A DNA stretch of 64,000 nt. It comes from Mixophyes australis (Eukaryota; Chordata; Amphibia; Anura; Limnodynastidae). Below, piece by piece: positions 25,876 to 38,087 of this stretch. The notes beneath the pieces were generated by a model, which was given only the letters and a program-made list of their open reading frames with translations, did not search any database and was not told the origin of the DNA. A program made the translations under genes and the position numbers. Every line of letters starts with the position of its first letter. Positions within the stretch are counted from its first letter, which is position 1. Location: positions 322,302,628-322,366,627 of the forward strand of contig JAVHZZ010000004.1 of NCBI GenBank assembly GCA_036250195.1, read 5' to 3'.

Positions 25876-26778
25876 CCCTTCATATTTAATACCGAACCCT
25901 TATAATTTAGATGCTGCGACATTCACTTTCTAATACGTTTTATATAATGTTTTGTAAAAACAAGAGTTGGCAACCTTGCACAGAAGTAATGTCTCTGTTG
26001 ACACTAAGCTACTTGCTGTATGCTGCTCACAAGCTAAGGATGTATTCACACATCCTTTCTCAGTGTCCATGGTATGCTAACTCTACTTGTACGCAGCTGG
26101 GACCGGAATAGGACAAATTGTCCTCTATAATGTGAAGCACACACAGAATTCTGTAATTGACATTGATCACAAGAAAATACAAAAAGTTCTCAAAATTAGC
26201 TTAGTGACAGACTCTGAGAAATGGCATGTGTGTGCAGCCTTAGAGAACCAGCACAGATGGTGGCTGACTTTTAAATTACTGTGCGAAAGCCAAATTAAAC
26301 AACAGGTCTGGATTTTGTCCAGATCACAGACTCACTTTCAGTTCAGCAAAAGCCAAACATGTCTACCTTTTGATTCTACTCATTAACCATGGAGAACTGA
26401 TAGGAATACATTTCCAAACTAACATTTATTTATTAAAACTTAATCTGGATGGAAACTTTTATCCTTGCAGTTCTTTTTAGCCACTGACATATGTATTATT
26501 TGCATGGGTGTTTATGCAATCATGGTGGTATTGCTTGTTTTTATATATAATTTTTATTGTAACTAAGTCACTTGTGGATGTACAACATTTCCAAAATGTG
26601 CATTTAATTGTTGGCAAAGAATGTGTATCTTTTTATTGCTAACAATTCACATAACGTGTTAAGGCCCTGAATCAAATCACACAGTAAAGCATTGCCCTGC
26701 TTGGTAAACACACAACTACAGCATAATGTAGTTTAAATATCTACTTGAGATAGTTTTGCTATTTCAGAGGTATAAACC

Positions 26779-26892
26779 AGGCCTGGACAACCTGTGGCTC
26801 TCCAGATTTTATGAAACTACAAGTCCCAGCATACCCTGCCAGCTATCGGCTGGCAAAGCATGCTGGGGCATGTAGTTTCACCCACACCTCGA
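26779..26892. mobile_element. Truncated CAGGCCTGG palindromic repeat
   Basis: It starts CAGGCCTGGACAACCTGTGG. It contains GAAACTACAAGTCCCAGCAT opposite GCATGCTGGGGCATGTAGTTTC. The right terminal repeat that should mirror CAGGCCTGG is missing, so the element is 3' truncated. The CAG end suggests hAT. Confidence 0.7.
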
Positions 26893-28300
26893 GAGAGATA
26901 AACAGCAAAGTCCAGCACATGAAAACATGAGCTGTTTCATATTGCATTGCATAGTCCGCTCACCTACATGGGATGTGATGTAAGCAGAATGATCTGAATA
27001 CAGTGACAAGCCCTAAATCTCGCTATCCCAAATAAAAAGCTGCTGTATCCTCAGGTAGGCAATTCCATGTGCTGCTTATGTTACTTTAAGTCTTCCTTCT
27101 TTCAAATGCACTAACATTATTTTGTTCTATCCTAACATACTAAGCAAGATATTATTGCAAAGGGGCATCTAATATCTGGGTGTTTTGCTTTCACTTATTG
27201 ATTTATAGATTTCATTATGAAAAATAATTTCAGAACACATTACACAAATTGGCATGACCTTTTATTGAGCATGTACAGACAATGTATCAATGGATCACAA
27301 TTAGTATTTCTTTCCTTTGGAAAAACACAGCTAAAATACTACTTTCTATTAAAATTATACAAGATACAGTATCTCTTAATACAATTAGCAAGCAATAGTA
27401 TGTTACAAATCCTAATAAAAGAGTGGGCTTCCATATTGTACATGTTCTCATAATTTCTTTGCAGCAGTAATAAAGATCTTTCCATTTTAAGCTTTGGAAG
27501 ACTTATTAATCTATTATTTACTCATATTCCAAACTTTAAACGTTCACACTTTATGTCACCCCCATAATTCAATGCAATAATCACAATGTTTTGAATGGAT
27601 TTGTACATAAAAATAACAAACACGCACACATCTGTCCTGATACAAAAACAATAGTCGAAAACTTCAACAAATGTATCCAAAGTATGCCAGGAATATGATT
27701 TTTTAACACCTTTGGAAATTATTTATATCCACAATGCTTTGTTACAGCAGCATTCATCAGCCTTATAGATGACATTTTAACCTTTCTTATATGCGCATAA
27801 TGCAATTTTTTTCAATGGTTTGGTACTGCAAATATATAATGGAAACTAGATTCCAATTTAGTCTTCATAAAAAAAGACTGCCAGCCTCATAAAGTATGAG
27901 GTAGTAAACATATGATTGTAAATGAGTAGCGCATAAAAGATATTTTCTTGAATTTCTTGCAAACAGTCGCAGCATGTAAATATATAACAATGTTGGCTAG
28001 TGTGTAATTCTTGAATTCAATGATATAAATAAAGGACTACATTAAAAGAGGTTTTGTGGTGTCTTTTCTTGAAATGGTCCTCTTGGCTTTCTTATGAAAC
28101 AGTAAAAATCTGTACTGGGCTTCACTTGCTGTTTTTATTATTTATACATAATAAAAACATAAACACTTTAATTTTGTGTTATTAATTGTTACGTGAAAAT
28201 AACATTTTTTGATTAAACCAATTACTTTAAGCTGTTAAGCTCCAGGAAATAACGTCGTTGACCTGAACTCTTTCAAGATACTTCAATAATCCATTAAACA
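26893..28300. other. Intergenic AT-rich DNA, nothing recognised
   Basis: No exon or element ends were found. Polyadenylation-like AATAAA hexamers occur (for example near 27414, 27468 and 28027) but there is no coding sequence upstream that needs them. Confidence 0.4.
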
Positions 28301-28728
28301 CTAAAACTGGGTACACACTACAGAAATTTCGACCAACTTTTTATGCCGAGCGATTTTACATGCGATCGATGTTCCGATCGCTCGGTCCATGGACTGCATA
28401 CACACTAGCCTTGTTTAGGACGATAAAGGGAAGAGCGGACGTCCCTTTAGCGACTTTTACAGCCATGTTGTCCTGAGCAATGACTGTAATTTCATACTCA
28501 CTGTTGTGGATCGGTCGGAAGTTTATACACACTACACAACGGAAACAAGATTGGAACGAAAATATTAAACGGTACGACCAACCAAATGAGGCGACAATCG
28601 TCCATTTGGGCAGACTTTCGACCATCGTGTCACTGCACACACTGACCCGACTTTTGAACGAGAGGTCGTATGTCGGCTGATTTAGCCAATTATTGGATGA
28701 AAACTGTGTAGTGTGTACCCAGCTTTAG
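28301..28728. mobile_element. 428-bp MITE with GTACACACTAC terminal repeats
   Basis: The ends CTAAAACTGGGTACACACTA and, in complement, CTAAAGCTGGGTACACACTA are inverted repeats with one mismatch over 21 bp. The interior is CpG-rich for this region (GCGATCGATGTTCCGATCGC near 28358) and has further internal inverted blocks. No clean target duplication is seen. The short open frames on both strands are non-coding. Confidence 0.85.
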
Positions 28729-29021
28729 ACCTTGTAAAACTATAGCTTCCTCCACTCTTTATTCACCCAATCCTTCAAGGGCTTAACAGATTTGTGACAA
28801 ATAAGAGAGGGGGCACTTCTTAGTGTAAGTACATTTTATTGATAATGACTTAATAAAAATAATTATGTGCGCCAGAAGCATAAAAATACTTGTTCATCAG
28901 AAAAACCTACAGGATTCAAGTTGATATCATCCCATGTTGTATTAAAGACAGAAAGTTATTAGTGTTCATCCACAGCTGGGGTGTTTAAAATGCCAACCTA
29001 AGCCAAAGTAGTAAAGGCGTA

Positions 29022-29404
29022 GTAAAGAATAATCAGGAGGCACACAGAAGGGGCGCACGCAGGATTTTTAAGGGGGGTTTCCCCCCCAAAAAAAACATAG
29101 AGAGAGCTGCGTGGCCGCATTCGCAGCAGCTCCATTTCGGCAACACTGCACTGAACAGCAGCCGCGGAGCTGTCAAAGAAGCGGCCACGGCAGATGCATC
29201 TTTGACAGCGCTGCGACTGCTGTATAGTACAGTGCCGCTATGTATGGACACTGTTCTTCGTGGAGGGTAAGGGTTTCTGGAGAACCAGAAACCCCCCTTG
29301 TGTGCACCCCTGCACAGAGGACTTCTCCATGACAAGCAAAGTCATGGAATAAAGCCTAATATTCCTGGAGAAGTCCTGTGAGTGCCTCCTGATTATTCTT
29401 TATA
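29022..29404. mobile_element. Hairpin MITE carrying a nested GC-rich hAT-like MITE
   Basis: The outer arms are AAAGAATAATCAGGAGGCAC (29024) and the complement at 29384-29403. The outer right half continues the hairpin as CAGAGGACTTCTCC and GGAGAAGTCCTG. The nested element, about 29046-29317, has a left end GGGGCGCACGCAGG, a right end in complement CAGGGGTGCACACAAGG, and internal GACAGCGCTGCGACTGCTGT, a diverged version of the 20636 family. The right flank reads CACAGAGG. The left flank reads CACAGA followed directly by AGGGGCG, consistent with the same 8-mer after a 3-bp deletion at the junction. Confidence 0.8.
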
Positions 29405-30498
29405 TTTGGAGTTCCTGCACCTAGGCTTGTGAGCAATCTACAACCTGTGTTGTGTGGTTTCATGGAAGCTATTTACAATGCACAAAATAACCTAGGCACA
29501 GCACCAAACCCTTTTTGGTGGCACTGCACACCTCACTGCACAGGTGTGCCTATATTTCTACTACAGTACATGGGTGAGCGGGGCAAGTCGATGTTTGCAG
29601 ATGTTTTCACCAGCTGATGGATGGATTTCAGCAAGTAAGTAATAGGTTCAAGGGTGCATGATTGTGTGGATCAGTGCAAAGACAAGTGTCTATTTGGTAA
29701 AGCAATATTTCCAAAATGAGATAAAGGGGCTTATTCCTGGGAATGTTCCCTGTGGAACAGCACACAGCAGTTTTACTCCACAAAAACTCTGGTCTAATGT
29801 ACCCTCACTCTAATTATTCCTTTAAACCATAAATGAGATTTATCCAAACAATGGAAAAATAATAGTATTTAATAAAAGGTGTTCAAAAGCAGTAAGAGGT
29901 TGTACTTTAATGTGATGTTACACATTTGCACAGTATACCTCTTTGAATTTCTCCAGCTCACCGCAAGCCTACGTAGTGTGCGTGGAGCGGAGAGTAGGCA
30001 TGCATCTTGATAAGCACTGGTACCATCTAGAATGCTAAAGAGTTTTATGGTGAACATTCAGTGCAGTGCCTAACTTAGTTCCTCTGTATTAACTGTTTCA
30101 ATACTATAGTTTGTTATATAGTAAATTAGGCCAAATTAGGTTCAATATGTGTAGTAAATCAATTTCTCCAAATTATATTCACAGTGTATATCAAAACCAG
30201 CCACAGAAAATAACCCAGCTAACCCAGATGAGCTTTGATAACCTGAAATAAGCCTGTCCAAGCAGGTGAGAGGATCTTCTGTTTGGACCATTAGACATAT
30301 CAGAGGTCCTCAGTGCACCAGTAAATAATTATTTGTATTTTACTTAAAGCCACTTAATCACATAATCACATTTCAAGATTACATATAAAACAGAATGCTA
30401 AAAGCAACAGTCTAAAAAGACACCTCACCTTCAAAAAATTAAACTGTGCTAGAGTAGAAATATTAGGAACAGATTTATGGCCCAATAAACCATTATAA
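29405..30498. other. Intergenic DNA, nothing recognised
   Basis: No gene or element ends. The 62-codon frames present are not supported. Confidence 0.4.
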
Positions 30499-30670
30499 GG
30501 GGGTATATTTACTAAGCTGTGGCTTTGAAAAAGTGGAGATGTTGCCTATAGCAACCAATCAGATTCTAGCTCTCATTTTGTAAAATGTACTAAATGATAA
30601 CTAGAATCTAATTGGTTGCTATAGGCAACATCTACACTTTTTCAAACCCGCAGTTTAGTAAATCTAGCCC
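30499..30670. mobile_element. CAACCAATCAGATTCTAG fold-back MITE, well preserved copy
   Basis: The ends GGGTATATTTACTAAGCTG and, in complement, GGGCTAGATTTACTAAACTG. The inner arms GTTGCCTATAGCAACC and GGTTGCTATAGGCAAC are complementary. The two halves are joined by a short loop near 30580-30600. Confidence 0.88.
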
Positions 30671-31134
30671 AAAATCTCTTTTAGTACCATATAAGCAAAA
30701 TCTTCAGATTATCCTGGTAATAGATGAAAGAGTTACTGTTCCAAGAGAAAAAGATGTTTAGGCAGCATATACTCTAATAGAAGCCTTCATTTTCTTGGTA
30801 AAAATGTTACCTTTTAAAGGTCTGTAAGCAAAAATCCAAAAATCTTTTATGAACTATAATTAAATCCTAATGACCTGTTTAAACCTCTTGATCCACCAAC
30901 AGTATTTTCCTTTACGCGTTTCGTTGTCCTACTTCTTCAGAGGTATACATCTAATACTCCAATGGCTCAAGATTTACAATTTTCCTCTTAAATTAGCAAT
31001 TGATTAATTACCTTGCAGCTGAAACTTTAACCGCATCTAGCGATTCACAGGTTGAAGCCTACAAAATGAGAAATAATATTAAAACAATTACTTATTAAAA
31101 ATCCTAAGTTTAGTATATAAAAAGAAGACAGTCA

Positions 31135-32095
31135 TAACTAACATAGATACATTACAAAAGAAAAGTACAATGGGTCAACTTTTAATGAGACTTCAAAACA
31201 ATGCTTTTATACAAAGGGACAAAACTGCTAATGTGAACATGAGAAAATGAGCCTTTATTTATGTGTTATTGTTAGTCTGTGTCTTATTACTAAAGTTATA
31301 AAAATAGAAAGACCACATAATGGAAAATCAGTTATAGAACTATATGCATAATATACTTGTAAAATATTAAAAATAAGGTGTAACTAATTGATATTTAAAA
31401 AACAGAGAAGTCCCAAATATAATGTTATATTATAAATAGCAGCAGGATATTGGCTAGAACACAGAACCTCCTATATGTAAAGCAGACAAGGTAATCATTG
31501 CAACTATGCTCCTCTGACTGAGGGGGTCATTTTATTGTAAACCCATATAAAGGCTAATACAAAAAACGCATATAATTAATCAAATAGTACCACCAAAGTA
31601 TTGTGCCAATTATATTTAAAGAGTTAATTTGTAGAGAAATCACATCATTTGCATAAAAGAATCTTCAAAATTTGTAATAAAATTTGTAATAAAAATATAT
31701 AAAAAACAGGTAAATGATTTCTCAAGAAACAAAAAAATCTAAATTGATAAATAACAACAGGCCTGAAGATTGAATACAGGACTTCCAACATGTAAAGTAA
31801 CTTAAGTAACCATTATGGGCTCTTCTATCTAAACATTAGCTAATTTCTAAATTTAGATTCCAAATGGATCATGTGAATGCAGATACCTATGTAAACCATT
31901 GTGAAATCTGTATAAAACATAAAAGCACATATAATTGATAAAATATTACCACTTCAATTGTAAAAAAAAGTGTAAAATTCAGAAAACCATATGATCTGTA
32001 ATAAAACAATAATTTATAATTATAAGTATTTCCTAAAGTGTATATAACATGCGAATTTCTATCCATGATCTCTACAAACAAATGTATTTGCATGA
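31135..32095 (-). repeat. AT-rich imperfect tandem duplication with tRNA-like segments
   Basis: Two units offset by about 310-350 bp share several blocks. Examples are AAACCCATATAAAGG at 31539 with AAACCATTGTG at 31893, followed in both by a CGCATATAATTAATCAAATA-like block. In complement each unit carries a tRNA-like stretch: TAGTTGCAATGATTACCTTG then GGTTCTGTGTTCTAGCC (31452-31510), and TAATGGTTACTTAAGTTACT then AGTCCTGTATTCAATC (31760-31820). This suggests a degenerate tRNA-derived repeat duplicated in tandem. It is not a functional tRNA gene. Confidence 0.5.
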
Positions 32096-33748
32096 ATTAG
32101 GTGCCAAGAGAATAACAGTACAGTAAGTTATGATATTAAATATCGATGTACTGAAAATTATTATTTCTACTTTTGATGTTTAAATTATATTACATTTAAT
32201 ATCTTTAAATAAATTACAATATTATTTTTTTCTGTTTGTTTTTTATTATGGGGTTGATAGATAGAATGTGCACAAATGTCATAAAGTAGCAGTAGTATAT
32301 TTTAAGTACTCCCAGTGTAGAATATAGAAGTCTGTATTATATAGTATATAGCAAACCATAACCAATAACGTGGTGGGCTACTTCGACCCATCTGGGAGAC
32401 AACGGCTCTGGGAGCCAAGCCACTTGATAACAAAGGATTATGTGGAGGTAACATATTTCAATCCAATATTTCCATTTTAAAATCTGTTTGAATTTCAACA
32501 ATGTTTTTGTGGCGGGAGAGGTGATTCTCCATTGTTGTGCAAGTGCAGCTCTTGCCACTATAAAGATGTGGCCTTTAATACATCTGTCATGTAGAAGAAT
32601 ATGCTAGAGGAAATAGTTAAAGAATACTTCTTCCGCGGTTGGTGAGAGGTCACACCAGGAGACATTTTTAATGAATGCAAAAACCTCTTACACAATAATA
32701 TGCTTTATGTCGTCATAAAATAATGATAATCTTCACTTTTGCATTAACACCAGAATTATTAAGCAGGGGTTGGCCTCATTTTTTGTATTCTACTCAGAGT
32801 TAGGTATATTATATTTATTAACTTAAACAAAATTTCATGGTAAATTAGACATCTGGTTCCTCAGTGGCAGTTAGTGAAAATGATAACCCAGCTCTCTTGT
32901 GAAATATTTGGAAAAGCATATATTTGTACCAAAAGAGTTATCAATCGCGTGATTTTGCGATGTAAGTTGAGACAATAAAGGGGAAGGAGACGTCATTTCA
33001 CAGTGGTGTGGGGATACGAAACAGCTGCATTCACACCTGCAAGTATTTATAGCACTCTTGAACAGGGATCTGATTTTGTAATTGAATCTGAATAAAGTAG
33101 AGTAAGTTTGATCTAGGATAAAGCTATAGGAAAGGTAGTAGTATATCTCCTGTAAAAATAGCTGCTTTGTCCCATGCATGTAGCATAGTTAATATAGTCG
33201 ATGGAATTGCCACAATATTAGAAACAGAAGGGCTGAAAAGATCTTCAGCAATGTGAAATAAGTTTTAAAACAGGCTGAAACTCATCGCACTTGTCAATGA
33301 ATTAATGGTAGAAAGTATGGTTAATTGAACTAAACCATACCAGGAAAGAACATTGGGGAGAAAATAAAGCATAAGAATGAAACTTTGCATTTTTATTCAT
33401 CTTTGAGTGTCTATATGAAAGTTATTTTAAAAAGTTTTAAGAGTAAGAGGATAAATTGGATTTCCACAAATCTGTTGACATTCCTGGCACAATCCAATTT
33501 CATTATTTTCATCTACTTGGGAATCTACAAGAAATCTATATTGGGAATGCTTAGCTCAATGATTTTTCAAGGTCAACCCAAGGTTTTTGTGTAGACAGCA
33601 GATACCAATCTTTTATTTCAGCCAGAAGGCATGTTAACTTACATGCTTCCTTCTTGCATGGGAAGAAACATACTGTTCCTTGCAAACCTATGGACTTTTT
33701 TTCCCAGATGAAGGCTGACATGATATATGCGATATATATGTGATGTGA
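32096..33748. other. Intergenic AT-rich DNA, nothing recognised
   Basis: No exon, repeat boundary or RNA gene is seen. Confidence 0.4.
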
Positions 33749-33830
33749 GGGTGCATTAGTGTGAATATTATCATTGGGGATAAGATAAGCTCTATAAAAA
33801 AGATGGGTTTTCAGAGAGTGTCTAAAGAAT
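33749..33830 (-). mobile_element. Small L2 3'-UTR fragment
   Basis: GGGTGCATTAGTGTGAATAT and GATAAGCTCTATAAAAAAGA closely resemble 61442-61520 in the antisense L2 element, in the same order and spacing. Confidence 0.55.
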
Positions 33831-36800
33831 TGAAAATTTGCACTGCTTAGAAATTATGTTGCGTCTGATGCATATCGGCATGTTCTAAAGAGAGGAATAT
33901 TAACACAACAGTACGTAACTGGTTATAGCACGATATCTGTTTATTGGGATTTTTGCTATTATATACACATTTCTTTATTTGATGTACTAAACAGCAATTG
34001 TTTAATATAATTGCATATTTTTAGTTACAACATTAAATATGTCCTTTTTATATTTTTATTAGCCATGTATATTTAGGAAGTGGAAGTGTTTTCTGGCCTC
34101 AGCACTGTTTATCTTCTATGCATTTGTTCTGAGCTTCACAAGAAAGCCACAGCAATATGGGGATGTCTGTTGACCAAAGTGCTGCAGTAAAAATAATTTC
34201 TGGTAACAACATAATTTTGACAGCCTCAATGCGGGCCAACCATGAGAACTCATCATTAATTAATAATAATACATATGATGCCTGTTGTAAAATGAAATCA
34301 GAAAAACACGGGTTCAAGAAAAACAATACAGTTCAACCACCATATGCTAAGTTTCTCCTAATGACAGTTGATAGGACTGCGTTCAAAATGAGCCTCTTAC
34401 ACTTAAGAGTAACATGGACATGATAGGACACAGCATGCACACATAACTACAAAACTGAAATAGGCTACAATGCATCCAGTAAAAATTGCATACCCCCAAC
34501 CGCTTTAAACATTGACTATTTTCTAAGGAAAGTAACAGAAAAAACATTTGGTAAAAGTTTCATGAAACATGACCATGGCTAAAAGTGTTATCATACTTCT
34601 TGAAACACAATGTAACACATATATATCTAACTTTGCCCTTAGTACAGGGTATCAGGTAATGTGAAACAAGATTGATGTAATTTCTCTGACAGAAATCAAT
34701 ATGACATAAAGGTCCTCAAGTATTCTGAGAAGAAGGCAAAACAAAACTCAACCCCTTCTGATGGGAAGATGCTGAAACTCTTAAGGCCTGAATATTGTTC
34801 AGATTGCCCTAGGCTAGTATGCTCTTAGCGTCCCCTCTCCAACGCCAGCTTAATATGTGGCGTTTCAAGACTCCGCTCTACTTTGCACTTTAAAAGGGTC
34901 ACTGCAATCTTTGTCACCCATTGGTTAACATTAAAATCAGAAATGTATAGCAGAATGGAGGCATGAATGAGCGCTACTGAAGGTGAAGATGTGAAGGTGT
35001 AGTGAGAGTGAGCTATCAGCTTGCGCCTGCTGCCATCTTTGTCTCTCCTACTCGTTTATCCTCAAACGCTGCCCAAGGAAAACTCATTGTCTTCAGCCTT
35101 ACCATGGGAATTAGTTAAGATTAAAATATTATTAAATTTTTCATTCATGTTTTCTTTTTACTTTGAAGAACAACTATTCCCTAATATTATAAAATTAATT
35201 TCCATTTATACCTCTCTCTGTTCCAATTTCTCACCCCCAAAAATGTTGCACTCCCTCCCAAAAGCCTTGCAACCTAGGCTGCAGCCCTGGAAACTCTTGT
35301 AGCTAAAATGATACTGTTTAACAGAAAACTAGAGAAAGAATCAGCAAATCTATTCTTGGAGACATAAACGAATAGGAACAGAACACATGGTAATACAGAT
35401 GTGCATGAGAGCCTATCAAAGATTGAAAAAGAAATGGGTGATAATGTGACCAGGTAAGAATTCAGAGGGAATCTGCCTCCGCTGCTTACTTATGAGATAT
35501 GTATATCTTCATTGTAGAACTTACTGAAAAGCATGACACAGTTGGTATACCAAAAGACAACCTATATATTTTATCAAGGCCGGAAGCAATAACCCCTATT
35601 AGTAGTCTACCTTTCTAAGGGTGTTTGCAGTTGCGAGTACAGCTAACTAACCTCAACTAAACTGACAAAGCATGTAGCCACACTGTTCCAAAGAGCGAAC
35701 TTGAAAGCCAATGAGTTGCCAAGTTTATGGAACATGACATCAGAGTACCCAGAGAGTACACAGAGACAGAATGTCAGAAAACACATTACAGCAAATTACT
35801 ACATGTCATGGGAAAGGAAAAAACACTGAAGAGCTATATTCCTACAAAAGACAATTTTCTTTCCTTTGACCTAATGTGCTAACAGACTTCCCATCCAGTT
35901 AGATTGTAATGCAATTAAAAAGAGACATTGATGGTTTGAAATTGTACGGTATCTATTTTCTTTTTTAAGAGTTACTCTCTAGAAAAGAAAACTGTTCAAA
36001 CTCGATGAATAAAACAGCACAGATCCTTCTGCAGTTGTGGAAGAACACAAACATGTTTTACGCAAGTTCTGTAGAAGTGGAAAGACAGTGAGTGCTGAGT
36101 TTCATGGCTCAAGGTTCTATGAAGTTCTTGGTGTATGTTAAAATTACACCCCACTAGTGGGGTACATTGACTTATTGTGCTTTTTTCTTTCTTTCTTTAG
36201 ATAGGATTTATTTGTTCAATTAGCTGAAAAAGAGGATGTGGACAGAGGATGCGTATGCTGCTGTTAAATGGCATTGAGAAACAGTTCTCATTGATGAGAA
36301 ATTGTGATGCAAGTGAACAGGCTGAACTGGACGCTCTACAAAAAAGAAGTTGGAAAGACATTTCAAATTATGTGTGCAACATAATGCAGTCAAACAGCTG
36401 TAAAATTGTTAAATGAGGGCCAGATGGGGAGATGAAAATCAAGAGAATTGGGGAGAAGAGAGAGATACATTGAAAGAGAGAGAATGAGAGGTAGGGCAGG
36501 GGCAAGATTACAGAAAGGGAAAAGAAGAGGTTATGGCCAAGCACCATATTGATAACTCTTGCCTTTATTTTAAGGTAGCTTGGACTATAAGGATTATATT
36601 GAAACTGTCTCTTTAATAAGAAGTTGGGCCACATATAACTAGTAATAATTAGGGAGGAGTCAAAAGAAGAAAATACCTATCAGCTAGTTTATCCCTACAA
36701 GTACTTTCTGAACATTGTTTCCTTTGCAAAATCACGAGTTATGAAGTGCCTGGGGTCAAAGTAAATCCCCCCTGAGGCAATAGTTATGTTTGTTTAATTT

Positions 36801-36871
36801 GTGAATCTGCTGCCGGGAATGTTCCTCACAAACATGTTCCCCTTAAAAGGTCCTCACCAATCTAGCTATAT
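33831..36871. other. Intergenic DNA, nothing recognised
   Basis: No gene or complete element is visible. A slightly more GC-rich patch at 34790-35290 contains CCTAGGC motifs near both ends but no inverted ends or target duplication I can defend. Confidence 0.4.
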
Positions 36872-36940
36872 GTTTGTGTGTGTGTGTGTCTGTGTGTGTG
36901 TGTGTGTGTGTCTGTGTGTGTGTGTCTGTGTGTGTGTGTT
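36872..36940 (+). repeat. (TG)n microsatellite
   Basis: TG dinucleotides interrupted by single TC units. Confidence 0.95.
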
Positions 36941-37186
36941 CAATGGATTCATGGATGTATGTGAATGATTAAACGTTCTCTTTACAACTTTGCTTATTAT
37001 GTTGCTACTGTATTAATTGCCTAAGTATAGGAGTGATACCCAAATAATGTGAATACCCTGGGGTGTACCTATATGTAAATATATGTGTGTACTCGTGGCT
37101 ATATTCTTATAGCTACCTAGTTAGATGTGGTTACATTTGTTAATTGTTATGTAAAAAGGAAAATGCTGAAAATTACTAAGCAGAAT

Positions 37187-37327
37187 AGAGATCTGTGAGC
37201 ACACACAACAGAGTCTGTGCCTATATACTGAGGTCAGTGTGAGAGGAGAGAAAATAAAGAGGTCTGTGAATACACACAACAGACACTGAGCCTATGTACT
37301 GATGACAGTGTGAGAAGACAGAGATAA
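37187..37327 (+). repeat. 71-bp unit duplicated in tandem
   Basis: The unit starting AGAGATCTGTGAGCACACAC repeats as AGAGGTCTGTGAATACACAC 71 bp later. The rest (GCCTATATACTGAGG and GCCTATGTACTGATG) aligns throughout. Confidence 0.85.
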
Positions 37328-37426
37328 GTTGGAGTTGTAAAATAACAGTTAAGCAAGCACAGTTCAGCATAACTCTCACCATTACATCACTGCAAATGAA
37401 AAAGTCATCAGTTACTTAGCAACATG

Positions 37427-37758
37427 GGGCCTGATTCATTAAGGATCTTAAATTAAGAAGTTTCTTATTTCAGTCTCCTGGACAAAACCATTTAACAATG
37501 CAAGGGGTGCGAATGAGTTTTCTGTTTTGCACATAAGTTAAATACTGCCTGTTTTTTCATGTAGCACACAAATATCAACTTTAAATTTCAGTGTACAAAT
37601 AAGCTATCAAGTATTTGTGTGCTACATGAAAAAACAGTCAGTTTTAACTAATGTGCAAAACAGAAAACTCATTTGCACCCCTTGCATTGTAACATGGTTT
37701 TGTCCAGGAAACTGAAATAGGAAACTTCTTAATTTAGGATCCTTAATGGATCAGGCCC
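37427..37758. mobile_element. GGGCCTGATTCATTAAG palindromic MITE, copy 3, opposite orientation
   Basis: Its length (332 bp) and arms match the element at 103. The central 55 bp is the reverse complement of that copy's centre (AAATATCAACTTTAAATTTC here against its complement there). Because the arms are palindromic, this shows insertion in the opposite orientation. Few differences separate the two copies, so the family was active relatively recently. Confidence 0.88.
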
Positions 37759-38040
37759 ATGTTACTGATCCCTATATACTTGAAATTCTTACTAACAAGG
37801 AATTAGTTTTTCAGGAAAAGTACAGAAATAGTGTTTTACCAAAATCTTTTTGTCAAGGTCTACAGCCACTTAATAAAGTGACTATTCATAAAGTTCAACA
37901 GGATCAAAAAAAGAAATTTATGAGCCATAATCACGTGCAACACTTCTACAAATATTTATTGAAATATATGATGTAGGTCTTAAAGCTGTATTGAGAAATT
38001 AATCTCTTTTTCGTGTTAAGTTATATATTAATGTTAGGTA

Positions 38041-38041
<1 letters not shown>

Positions 38042-38082
<41 letters not shown>
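38042..38082. repeat. (TA)n microsatellite
   Basis: Uninterrupted TA dinucleotides. Confidence 0.95.

Positions 38083-38087
<5 letters not shown>

Noticed and set aside
30900..30960. ACGCGTTTCG-CTTCTTCAGAGG motif that looked like a promoter or element end
   Set aside because: It seems to belong to a common dispersed repeat, but I could not find boundaries or a partner, so no feature is claimed.
34790..35290. Possible hAT element bounded by CCTAGGC motifs
   Set aside because: No inverted terminal repeats or 8-bp duplication could be found at the supposed ends.
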